From Primula veris (taxonomy: Eukaryota; Streptophyta; Magnoliopsida; Ericales; Primulaceae): 64,000 bases of DNA. The translations under genes were made by a program, and so were the position numbers. The notes beneath the pieces were generated by a model, which did no database searches, had not been told where the DNA came from, and worked only from the letters and a program-made list of their open reading frames with translations. Location of the stretch: the NCBI GenBank assembly GCA_963682055.1, contig OY821750.1:10852501-10916500 (forward strand), read 5' to 3'. The stretch's first letter is position 1, and every line of letters begins with the position of its first letter. Below, one piece after another: positions 12,701 to 23,493 of this stretch.

Positions 12701-14653
12701 TCTATAAGAGTCCTTCAGGATTCTTTAATCTTTTGAAGGTCTCCGTTTTGATTAAAAAATAAAATTGTACCACTAATTTTGGTTTGACTATTCTTGTTTT
12801 TATAATGGATCAGTTTGGGGATTGGTGCATACATCACCAAACTCCTGCATCTTGGGAGTTCTTAAACTATATTTCTCACACTGGTATCCATTTTTTGATG
12901 TAAAAAAAAAAGGGTGTTTAACCCTTAACGGAGTAAAAATATAATAATTATTGTTATTGCGTTTTCTTGTCAATTTCCGTTACCTTACGATCTTTCATGA
13001 TCTTATCTAAATGCAGATGCTATGATGGGAACTTGATTGATATCCCAGTCGAGGTGGAAACTCCTGATCACCATTATTATCACGTATGAGTTATTGAAGG
13101 CTTTAATTATAATGGTTATTCTTACGTTAGTTTTTGGGAGTTTAAAGCAGGCTAAATTATGTGCCTTTGTTCATGCAGATTGCATTTTTCACAAAGAGAG
13201 AGGTGAAAGCTTCTGAAGAACTGACATGGGTAAGAGTTTTACTGATTTATGCATTAGGTTGTTTAGAAATCACTTCAAATTTTCTTTGAATACAATCAGT
13301 GTATCTTGATTGGCATATAGTTAAAACACTGCTGGTTGTTCATAGACAGTTTGTTTAGGAAAAAAAGAGTTGATGGTGACTAAGGAATGCAGATACAGTA
13401 GTAGGCTAGTGTTCACGTGCGAATAGGTGGTACAGTTTCTCTAGGTCCCAAAGACAATACTTAAATATAGCTAGAAGCAACCATTTTCGTGCGCGCGCAT
13501 ATAAACACATTAACACCCACATTATCTATAGATAAATTGGACAGATTGATAGCGTTCTGTAGATTATTGAGGTTCTTCTTCCTAGTTTTTCGTCAAATGG
13601 AGTTTTTCTTTATTCAATGACTTTAATTTTTGAAGATCCATTTATATGTGCTCGATCCTACTTCACTAAGAATTATTAAACTCATTGATTTCAACAAAAG
13701 CCCTATTATGTTTAATTAGGCCTAATTAGGGCTTTTGTTGAAATCAATGAGTTTAATAATCACTAAGAATTATGTGCTCGATCCAGTTTTAGTTTAATAA
13801 GAATTATGTTTCTTATTAAGCTTAGTGAAGTAATTCTCATATTCTAAATTACTTCACTAAGCTTAATAAGAGTCGAATGGATTTTTGTAGTATATGATGA
13901 TCCAACTAAGCATATGAATGATAATAAACGAATAAGATTTAAAACAAAATTGCAGAGATTCTAATTAATAGTCGAGTGGAAGCATCGAAATTTCTTTGTC
14001 TTAGGAAACCCCAATGACCGGGCCGACGCTGTTTCGACCTTGCATAATTTGAACAAGTAATTGAAATGTGAGAGTTGTTCTCGTAGTGTACAGAATCAGA
14101 AATACTTTAGAGAGAACAAAAACTTGATTACCTTTACCTTTTCACCCTTCACCTATACTATTTTAATTTCCAAGAAGCAAACTTCTTTAACTTTTGATTT
14201 GCACACCTGGAAGAACTCTCATTGTCCTTAGTACAACGGATCTGCCATTCACTACCTTTTAACATTCATGGTATTTTGGAGTATACTGATCCCATGGGAT
14301 TTTAAAACTGTCTCCTTGTCATAAATGCTTTTCTGCGCTCAAATCCAACATTCTGTCCTTTTTACTTCTTAGAAGCTTCTTTGTTTTAGACAATTCTTAC
14401 ATAAAATGTAACTTGCAGGATTATAAGATTGATTTCGCAGATAAAGATCATCCTATCAAAGCATTTCGTTGCTGTTGTGGCTATGAATATTGCAGAGACC
14501 CTAAATCCAAGGTTAGTTTATTCACCTATATGGTAGTTGCTTGATAACTAAAATTCTTCTCAGGCCTTTTTTTGTAAATGATTTTAATTTTCATAATATC
14601 ATCATCCATTTCAGGAACCAATTCATGTGCATTCAGATGATCGACAACTTTAG
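9774..14653 (+). CDS. SUVR4: SUVR4-type histone H3K9 methyltransferase (WIYLD, pre-SET, SET)
   Basis: Inferred coding exons are 9774-9947, 10588-11400, 12341-12606, 13017-13083, 13179-13229, 14419-14511 and 14615-14653. All junctions are GT-AG and phases agree, giving about 500 residues, close to the length of Arabidopsis SUVR4. Residues 1-58 form the WIYLD domain of SUVR1/2/4 proteins. A basic/acidic linker includes PPPKKPHLEQ. The pre-SET region (about 155-255) has the zinc-binding cysteines in CCVKCSGNC, CECARETGGE, YCNNCPLERE and KECWNKCGCHMDCDNRV. The SET domain has GWGL, FVCEYVGE, DADW, RFINHRC and ELTWDY, and the post-SET motif is CCCGYEYC. Known family members place methyl groups on H3K9 in the nucleus, and SUVR4 acts on transposons and repeats. 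An acceptor at 9739-9740 indicates a 5'UTR exon start at 9741. It could equally be the SUVR1/2 co-orthologue. The gene appears intact. Confidence 0.93.
13672..13760. repeat. Perfect 34-bp inverted repeat in SUVR intron 5
   Basis: Arms 13672-13705 and 13727-13760 are perfectly complementary over 34 bp, separated by a 21-bp spacer. The wider flanks also repeat: tatgtgctcgatcc occurs before the left arm and after the right arm. It is intronic and could fold into a long hairpin in the pre-mRNA. Confidence 0.93.
13812..13870. repeat. Perfect 24-bp inverted repeat in SUVR intron 5
   Basis: Arms 13812-13835 and 13847-13870 are perfectly complementary over 24 bp with an 11-bp spacer. This is a second hairpin, 51 bp downstream of the one at 13672-13760, and it shares the cactaag motif with it. 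Confidence 0.93.
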
Positions 14654-15587
14654 GCTGCTCAATTGTCCATCCTCAGTTATAGAAAGTCCAATGTGAATTT
14701 TGACCCGATAGGTAAAATGGTTATGCTCCATTTTTTTTTTCCATACCATACCAACAATTCCAAATGGATAAGGAAATTTCCTTCAAAGGACTTGTCTGTT
14801 GTTCTACAAAACTTTTATTTTTTTTCCCTTTTTGGATTCCATTTTCTCGTCTCATATGACATGTGAATTTTTCAGACTTATTCTTTGGAGATTTGAAGAT
14901 GCTTCTTTGGTATAAATTTTAGAAATATTATTGTTCATTTTTGAACAAGAAATTTTGCACCCAAATAATTGTGGTGTTCGCTTTTAATTATTTCCTTTGA
15001 TACCAACATCATAATGAAGCTGCCTTAAGGTTGAATTTAAGTGTGTTATTCCCTATAATATCATTTATGTACATCAGTTTGAATATTTGCAGCTACTGAA
15101 TATTGATTACGCAAAGTTTTCGCAACACCTCCATATCAAATACAGTGTGCCTAACTTTTAGACCTCTGGATTTCAAAAACTTTTGTTCAGCAAGTGAATA
15201 ATCTTTTGGCTGCCATAGCATCAAAACATTACTGATTGTTTCATGCTGTAACAAAGTAAATAGAGAATCAAAATACAGAAAAAACGAGGCGATTAGTGAA
15301 ATACTAATAGACCGTATAGACTTTAATACAAAGTGACGACGACTCTTTCGCAATAACAGTAGCTACAAATTAAGAAACTAGAAACAAGCATAAGCAAGCT
15401 TGCAGGTACAGAAAGAAAGTGACTTTGATCTCGAAAAACATACGAAACATCAGAGCTTAGGTATCTTCGAGTACTGTTGTGAATTACCTTATTAGCTAAA
15501 TTCCGTAACCCATCTGACATGTCAAGGTTACTATTATATAGTAAATCTTTAGTAGCTGTAACTTATATAAAGAAGCGTGTACTAATT
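14654..15587. other. Convergent intergenic region between SUVR-type and caleosin genes
   Basis: This 934-bp stretch holds the 3'UTRs and terminators of two convergent genes. No further coding sequence or element was recognised. Confidence 0.6.
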
Positions 15588-18500
15588 TCATTTCACCTTG
15601 GCAGAGGCATCTTTATTCATCTTAGCACAATACTCGAATAAGCTTCCATCAAAGCAACGCCTCACAGCTTCTTTTGAAAGGTACCCTTCGGAGTCCTTTG
15701 CAAGAACATATAGAGTTCCCCACTCTATTTTGCTTGCCGACCTTCAATAATATCGAAATGAGATTACTACATACATATGTATTTTACATATACGTATTTG
15801 TATCAAACTATCGATAGCTAATGCGGTAAGCTCATGTCAGCCTTAGGAAATATCAATGTGATTAGCACTACAGTTTAGTAAGAAATCGCCAATTATGGTA
15901 TAGCATGTGCAGAACTTATAACTTAGAAGTTATAATTAGGCAAAATACGCAGACAAGAACAAATATTGTACGGAGATATGCACAAAGTTATATATATTAT
16001 GAGAGAATACCAGCCAAAGAAATCGAACGCATCTCGGTTTGCATTGGTCATGTACCACAACTCTTTGAAGTTGAGCTTATCAGGGACAGTCCGAGCGTAT
16101 TTGCTGAATATGTTCTCTAGACTTGCTGGTGTGAACCTGTAAGGCAAATGTCATAAAAAAAACCCTTCCCAAATGCCCTTTTCCTTTTCTTAACTTTATT
16201 TTGAAAGGTACAATACAAGGAAAATATCCGCATAATGAACAAAGTGAAAGACTAAACAATCGAATGTGAAAACATGCATATGCCCAAACTGACTCAGACT
16301 GTAACACGAGAATTCCAGAAAACGTAAACAATCTGATTGGCCAGCCAATTAGTGAACAAGAACTGTTTTTTACCTTCCCTCGGTATCGTAGGTCCCTGAG
16401 TCACTTCCATGTTTTGCCATATGTATGTTTTCTATGTAAATAGGGAAGGTAAGTGAGGGTATCCAAGTCTGCATATACATATAAAAGTAGAACAAGTAAA
16501 ACACTAATAAGTAGCTTGAAGTGTGAACATATACTAGTTTAACAAAATTTTGAGTGTAAATTACCCTAATTGGGGTCTTCATAGTCTGTAAAAGAATAAC
16601 CTTTCTAGCCTTTACATTTTCATTTGAAACGCAAATACCTCTAGAGAACAAGAATTGGTCCCAGTAAATTTAGAAAAGTGGCGATTTAGCCCTTTTAATT
16701 TTATTTCCTTATTCCAATTTATTTAGTATGATCAAAACAGCAGATTATAAATTTATTACAAGCATACTATTAACTCACATACTTTCATAGAATTTATTTC
16801 TGTTAAATTTTCAGTGATTGGAACCATTAACTTACATTATTCTGGTCGATTTTCATTATTTTTATATATAAAAGGGTCAATTTATTCAAGAAATTTCGAT
16901 ATTTCACAAAAAAGAGGTAGTAGTAGACAACTCACAGGAAGAGTGGCAAAGCTCATTGCAGCATGAAGAATTACCGCAAATAAGAAAGAAGATATGACGT
17001 TGAAGCCGAGAGCTCGGAACGCTGAAATAGACAGATTACGTAAGTTGTTAATTTCAGTTTCCTTAGTGTTGTGAGCACAAGTTCCCTTCTTTTTTCTTTA
17101 ACAAAAATTAAATGGAAGGTAAATCGTAAAAATGAAAAAGCATTACAAGCCGAAAGGATATAGCTTCTGCTCCCCAGAAACACCAGTAAGACAAGACTTA
17201 CGATTAACTAAGAGCTACAAAACTGAAACAAAACAAAAAAGTTACAAAATGATGTAGCGTCTTTTTCTGATAGCTCTTATAACAAATGATTCCTGAACCT
17301 ATTTCACACTCAAGTCACCTTGAGGTGTCGCAAAAGGATAGCATGCTCTGTTTTTTTTTATATAAAAAAAACTTGCAGTCAATAAGAGAGTAGAAAGAAA
17401 ACAAACATTGAAAAGTCTCGGAAGGGTAGATGATTCCATCGCCATCCTGGTCGAAGAAGGCGACATGTTGTTGAAGGACAGACATATTACCATGTTTGTG
17501 ATCCCATGTCCCATTCACATTGTCTGTATCAGCTGCTACCATTGCCCTTGCCAAATCTGCATATGAATGCATACAACACAAATTACAACACAGAACCGCA
17601 TGTAAAAAAAAGTTGATTGTTTTCATAAATGACCCTCAAATTCGAAGCAACTAACAGAGAAAATATTCTAAAATGCTCTGGTTTCGCGTAAAACAAGACC
17701 TTGGCCTGGAAAACAATGTTAGAAATATTATGTGACTAGAATTAATACTACTTTCGAAACAGTATGTGTACAAATAACTAAGGTACTTAGTTGGAAAATT
17801 ATCCACAAAAAGACGACTAGTCGTGCATATTAGAACCTTTTTTCACCCAACTTTTTGGAAAGAAGGTTATAAGACCAAGTTACCGCCCTTCTTCGACACT
17901 TTGTGCCGCTAGATGGAAATTCAGTACACACACTTACGATTCTGTGATTCAAAAAAAAATATATGATAGCCTAATAATGCATTATGGGTTGTACTAGATG
18001 ATCTATACAGACTATACTCCCAAGTATGTGTAGCCATAATATTCGTTATCTTATCATGATGTATCTAAATAGAGAGAGAAAATTAGATTTTGGCAGTTTC
18101 TACATGGTTGCAAGAATTAAAACAACTAAACAAGAGACGACGACCTTGTGAAATAAGAAACAACAAAAAAAAAAACATGAAAATGTATAAGGAAGACCCG
18201 AATCAATAAACTAATAATAATTCTTAGCGGCTCTATATGATTAGTATTTGAGAACTTTATTAGGAGTTATGAAAATGAACTTACAAAAAAATACATGAAT
18301 CTAAAACAGAATAGATATGAAAAATTCATGAAAGCTTGCAAGTTTAAAAGGGAGCTCTTAATTTTACAAGTTTCCTAGTACTATATGTTAAAAAAAAATT
18401 ATTAAAGAGAATTTGATACAGATTACTGGATTAGAAACAGAGAGTTTTAAGGAATTCAAAACACGATTCCGTTTGTTTCATAATAAAAGTTTTATATGGG

Positions 18501-20725
18501 AAAAATATTTTCATAGAAAAGTTTTACACCGAAAATTTTTGTTTGCCGGGCGATTGGTGCATACAAAGTTTTTCAACTCAAAATTTTATACAAACTAAAA
18601 AAGAAAATTCCTTTTTACAAATTGTTTTTTTTAACAAATAAATCTTTGTTTGTTTGGTAAAAGTCTCAATATGTGTAGAAAACTTTAACTGAACACATAT
18701 TTTTCTTTCATATACGTCACTTATAATAACTTATAAATTTTCAACATATAGACTCATAAAATTAGAAATATAAAAGAAAAAAAGTTAATTATAAATTATT
18801 TTCAATAAGATAGATATATCTATACTATTACTTTATGTCAACACCCCTTGTTAACCCCTTGAAGCCTTGAACAACTATTTACAAAAAAACCCCTTCAATT
18901 ACACAAATTACAAATAAAATAAATACTAAATAAAACTGCTAGGTTACGTTAACTGTCATGTCTATTTTAGGCTTCTCTCCCTATCTCTCCAATTTTTTTA
19001 CTATTCCAGGTATGAAAACTTTTTTTTTCCAATAATATTATTGTTATTAATTTATGTGATTTCAATTTTATGGTTGTCAAGTTTATATTCGATTTAATTA
19101 GTATCTATGAAATATAGGTTACCGTCAGACCAACGCATCGCGTGGGCAGGTTCGTTAGTATATATATATGTAAAATAATTTTTTATTTTATTTCAGTTTT
19201 TTCGCCTTTTTTATGTTTTTTTCAGGTCTTTTTTTAAAAATTTATGATTTTTTTCCTTTTTTTTTGGTTAATTAGATATAATGGGACTAATTATTAAATA
19301 GTTTTGAAACATGAGACTTATAATTAATTATAGTTTCTATACTATTATTAGAAAGAGTATAGAGAGAGTCTCGTAAACCCTTTCCAACATTTTTTTTCGG
19401 TTCCTTCCAATTTTTCTGGATTTAAGGAAAAAAAAATTCCAAAAAAATGTTTTATGGTAAAACAATCACCCAGAAAATTTATTTTACTTCAAATGTTTGT
19501 TTACACCCATTTTACAACAAAACAAACAGAGCGCAAGTGAAAAAGATACTTAATAAATAGGTTCTTTCGAAAATATATATATATATAAGTAAGATGCATG
19601 AAACACACCGACACCGAAGCGAATTACAAGTTTCTAAAAAACAAATTTTAGACTACTCTTGTAACTAAGCATTACAAGAACGTTATGGAATAAAATGTAA
19701 ACATAATATAGATAAAAAAAATAAAAATAAAAAATTATATATACATGGCTTAAATGAAACGAAACAAAATTTAGACTACTCTTGTAACTAGGGCTGTAAA
19801 TGAAACGAAACGAACCGAACAAGTCTCTGATCATGTTCAGTTCATGAACTAAAACTCTTGTTCATGTTCATTTAAATACGAACGAATATTTGACGAAAAT
19901 AAACGAACATTTGACGAGCCGAACACGAGTTGTTCGTGAACATTTAATTTCTTCCAAAACATTCAATAATTGAAAAAAAAATTACCTTTGTTTCTTTTTA
20001 ATATATATTTTAATTTTATCATATATTACTATATTGTTAAATAGAATAAACTAGTTCACATATAAATTTAAGTTTATATATTGTATAAATTGTTTTTTTA
20101 CATACGTATGATTATTTTAGCGAGTTGAACACTTAACGATAAAATTGATGACTGCATTTATAGTATGATGATGATGATATAAATTAACATAATAAGTTTC
20201 GAAATAATACAAACATATCATTTATATTATTATAACATAAATAAGTTTATTAATTGTGTAATGATATTAGTTTTTGTTACATCATTAATAGATTTAGTTT
20301 TATATTTTATCAAACTTTATATATAGTTGCACGAACACGTGATTAGACGAACCGAACAGATGCATGTTCATGTTCAATTCACTTAATACACGAACACTAT
20401 ATTTTTGTTTATTATCGTGTTCATTTATAAATGAACGAATATGAACCGAATATTAGCCGAGCCGAACACGAACGATTTTACGAACATCTCATTTCATTTA
20501 GAGCCGTACTTGTAACTACGCATTAATTACAACAACATTATGGAATAAAATGTTAACATAGTATAGATTAAATAAATAATACATACATGGCTTAGGGAGA
20601 CTAGAGTCGAGGTCAGATCGTATCCTTCTCTGAGCAGTTACCGGAGCTTTTTCTGCGACAGTAGACATCGATGCTTCGGAGGATGTGACACTCTTGTCGT
20701 TTGGAGGTGGCGCTTTCTCTCCCAT
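15588..20725 (-). CDS. PXG: Caleosin-type peroxygenase
   Basis: Minus-strand exons, in coding order: 20725-20587, 17556-17407, 17021-16936, 16468-16374, 16136-16011 and 15741-15588. All introns are GT-AG and all phases agree, giving about 250 residues, typical of caleosins (about 200-250). A polar N-terminal extension of about 47 residues is followed by a single EF-hand ([12 protein letters not shown]). A hydrophobic hairpin segment ([20 protein letters not shown]) follows, then a proline-knot-like [10 protein letters not shown] in which the usual second SP is SL. The haem-ligand histidines QQHVAFFD and [10 protein letters not shown] are both present, as are the caleosin blocks [13 protein letters not shown] and [14 protein letters not shown]. 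Family members are calcium-dependent haem peroxygenases that oxidise fatty acids or their hydroperoxides on lipid droplets or ER. The N-terminal extension suggests the RD20/PXG3-like group. Intron 1 is 3.03 kb and contains a hAT element. The gene appears intact. Confidence 0.93.
19641..20598. repeat. Tandem duplication over the caleosin exon 1 donor, split by a hAT element
   Basis: About 120 bp at 19641-19763 (tagactactcttgtaac, ttatggaataaaatgt, tacatggctta) recur at 19764-19788 plus 20509-20594, with the hAT element at 19789-20508 between. The right end of the second copy is the authentic 3' end of caleosin exon 1 with its donor (gccat|gtatgt on the minus strand). The first copy carries the related gccat|gtatat, a decoy splice donor inside the intron. 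Confidence 0.8.
19789..20508. mobile_element. Non-autonomous hAT element in caleosin intron 1
   Basis: The 720-bp element begins TAGGGCTGTAAATGAAACGA and its right end is the complement of TACGGCTCTAAATGAAATGA, a terminal inverted repeat matching at most positions and typical of hAT elements. It is flanked by the perfect 8-bp target duplication cttgtaac (19781-19788 and 20509-20516). Subterminal regions are rich in cgaac/gttcg motifs in both orientations. There is no transposase ORF. Confidence 0.92.
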
Positions 20726-21110
20726 TATCTATCTTTGCATGGAAAAGTATATGAACATGTATATATGTATGTTTCAAGGGTAAAACAATCGATAAACTGA
20801 CTTAATTATAAGCAAAACTAAATAGGATTAGCAGTTATAACCAACTCCAAGTGACTCGGCCCTGCCAGATCACTAGAGAATAGAGAAACTAATCTATTTT
20901 CATTTTTAAATTTTTGTTATTAAATTGTCCAAATGGTCACCACTATTTTTGAAAATCATTCTTGCTCCCAACATTTTCAGTTTCCCAAGTTTTTATTTAT
21001 TTATTTACAAGTCATTGTAAAGAAAGAAAGTTGTACCAAATCACCTTTGCTTAATTTACTCTTGAGAATAATTAGATAAATGCTTTTATAATTGATAAGC
21101 ATGCATGCGT
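20726..21110. promoter_or_regulatory. Caleosin gene upstream region
   Basis: Sequence immediately upstream of the caleosin start codon on the minus strand. It should contain the promoter and 5'UTR, but I cannot point to a specific TATA box or transcription start with confidence. Confidence 0.4.
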
Positions 21111-21553
21111 TTAGGACGTGCAAAACTGAACCAAACCGATTAACCCGATCGAACCAAACCAATCGAACCGATTATTTTTATTCATATAAAATATATATAA
21201 TTCAATAAATTGATATATGATGTTTTGTTTGTTATTTTTAGTTATCAATAATATATTTTGTTAAATCATTTGTAAATTTACTTGTTATTCGACTTTTGGT
21301 TCAAATTTTGAAATGAAATATAAGCAAAAACTTTACGAAACTAGTATAATTTTGAATATTGTGTTTTTTATTTGATAAAGTTCAAACCGACCGAACCAAA
21401 CCGATTATAATTGGTTTGGCTTGGTTTGGTTCGGTTCGGTTCCGATAATTTTTTGTGTCAAAACCGAGCCGAACCGAAACGATTGTTTTTTATTAATTTG
21501 GTTCGCATTTTACTCAAAAACCGAGGCGAACCGAACCGCAAACACCCCTGCAA
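21111..21553. mobile_element. Probable hAT-like element rich in AACCGAACC motifs
   Basis: Left edge aggacgtgcaaaactgaacc and right edge complement aggggtgtttgcggttcgg resemble hAT termini (AGGGGTGTTTGCGGTTCGG type). The interior is full of aaccgaacc/ggttcggtt motifs in both orientations. No target duplication could be recognised, so the limits are approximate. Confidence 0.5.
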
Positions 21554-21647
21554 AACGATAGCAACTAGGAAAACAACAAAGTTAGCAATGAAAATTAAAT
21601 GTAAATAACAAAAATAAAATTGTGCTATCAAATAGACGCCATGAATG

Positions 21648-22210
21648 CAAGGGCGGAGCCAATGTACGCCCAGTAAGGGCTGTAGTCCCTGTTAAAATTT
21701 GAAAAACTATTATTTTATATGTATTTGTTAATCAAGGTCTAATGTAGCATAATAGTTCAATGTTAAAAGCAGAATTTTTGATGTGATGATTGCTTGTTGG
21801 TTCGAATCTGCACAGGAGAAATTATCATATTTTGGTTTTTTATAAAAATATTACATTAGTACTATTATCTGTGTATTATATGTTGTGATAAAAACATTTT
21901 TTTTTTGTGTTTTATTTTTACAAAAAAAATAGTCTATAAACATTGTACAGTTTCTCAAAATCTTCATAAATATTGAAATTTAAAATCACTGGTACATCTT
22001 TGTAGTTGTACTAAATATAAGTAAACTATATGGTCTGAATTTATTAAAATGCAATTTATTATTTATTTTCATCGTTCAATTTAACCAATTATGGGAGAAT
22101 ATTGGAGAATTGATAACATTATTTGCAAAACGCTTATCATATCTAAAGAAATAAGATATGTATCAATTATATTATGCCCCCACTCAATCGAAATTCTGTT
22201 TCCGCCGCTG
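21648..22210. mobile_element. hAT-type MITE with perfect 8-bp target duplication
   Basis: The 563-bp element starts CAAGGGCGGAGCC and ends in the complement of CAGCGGCGGAAAC. It is flanked on both sides by catgaatg (21640-21647 and 22211-22218), a perfect 8-bp duplication as made by hAT transposases. Inside, ggttcgaatc (21799-21808) is a good pol III B-box, with an A-box-like tagcataatagt about 50 bp upstream. There is no transposase. Confidence 0.92.
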
Positions 22211-22218
22211 CATGAATG

Positions 22219-23493
22219 TTCTCGACTTGAACGGTTCAAAAAAGGAACTTGCCTTTTGAATTATGAAAGAGAATTGTCGTGTCTAATAGATGCTAGATAG
22301 AGACTTAACTAGTTTGTATCTACCTCCGAAAAACATCAACTCGACTAAAAGGTTGCTTAACACCTCCCGTTACTAAACAAAATCTCCGACCAATATGATG
22401 ATAAAAGGACCATAATAAAAAATAAAAAAAGTGGTATTAATGTCTCCTATGTTGAGCACGTATAAAGTTTCTTGTTCCATTAAAGCTTTCTAAGAGAAAA
22501 ACTAAACATGTTATTTTTCTTAAACCATGAGGCCATGTATATTATTTATATTCAAACTGTTACTATATGGAACTTACAAAATACTATTGGGATTATCATT
22601 ATAATTCACTCTTATTCCATAAGATATCAGTTTGAAATTTGAATACGTCTTTGATCCTAACATTTTGGCAAGATCATGTAAATTCTTGCAAGCACTGACG
22701 CTATAAATACTCTCCGATATGAGTTCGAGTTGTAATTATATTGTACTCGAATACATCACATTAAAAGTTTGGCCGTTTGGTGACAAACAATTAAAGCACT
22801 ACCAAACAATAATATTTGGTCACTGGAAGTTTCTACTAGTGGTAGTCGGGTAGACATGCTATGTTGATAATGTCGACTGTCGTGTACAGAGCAAAATGTG
22901 CTAAAGTATTTTATGAAAACAATACACTAAAGAACTTAGATACTCCAACCTGCAAACACTACATAAATAGAGAATCACGTATATACTTTTATGTGTATTA
23001 AATACAACAGCATTAGTCCTGAATTAATTTACCACTTGTCCAGACATGAATCTGCACTTCAGAATCTGAAAACCTAAGAAATGCTAAAATAGAATACGTA
23101 ACTCAATCAACGAAACAAATAGAAGAAATGAAATGAGAACAAAAAAATGACAATACGTTTTAACTTCTAGTATATTCTCCATCATAAGCACATATACAAA
23201 AAGGGCTGCTTCACCCAGTTTAACAGCAAGTTCTTCCTTCATCCAGTCAATAAAAACATACTAAGAGAGTATGAAATATAACCTACAGAGGTTTCTTATT
23301 TAATTGTCGAAATAATAATATAAATACTGTCACTTTAAATAGGACGAGGTCAACAGTGCAAGAAGTCTGCGAATATGCCTATTATCTTTCGGATATTTCA
23401 AGCTATCACCAACCGCATGCACGTTACCTGACAATGTGTATATATATGCGCCCACGTACAGTAACTGTGTTCAAAGGAAAACATTAATCTAGT
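22219..23493. other. Intergenic sequence, 3' side of the MYB-CC gene
   Basis: This AT-rich region contains no recognisable gene or element. Its right part should include the 3'UTR and polyadenylation signals of the minus-strand MYB-CC gene. Confidence 0.5.

Noticed and set aside
21799..21808. Possible tRNA gene from the B-box-like ggttcgaatc
   Set aside because: No cloverleaf or acceptor stem could be drawn around it; it lies inside a hAT MITE.
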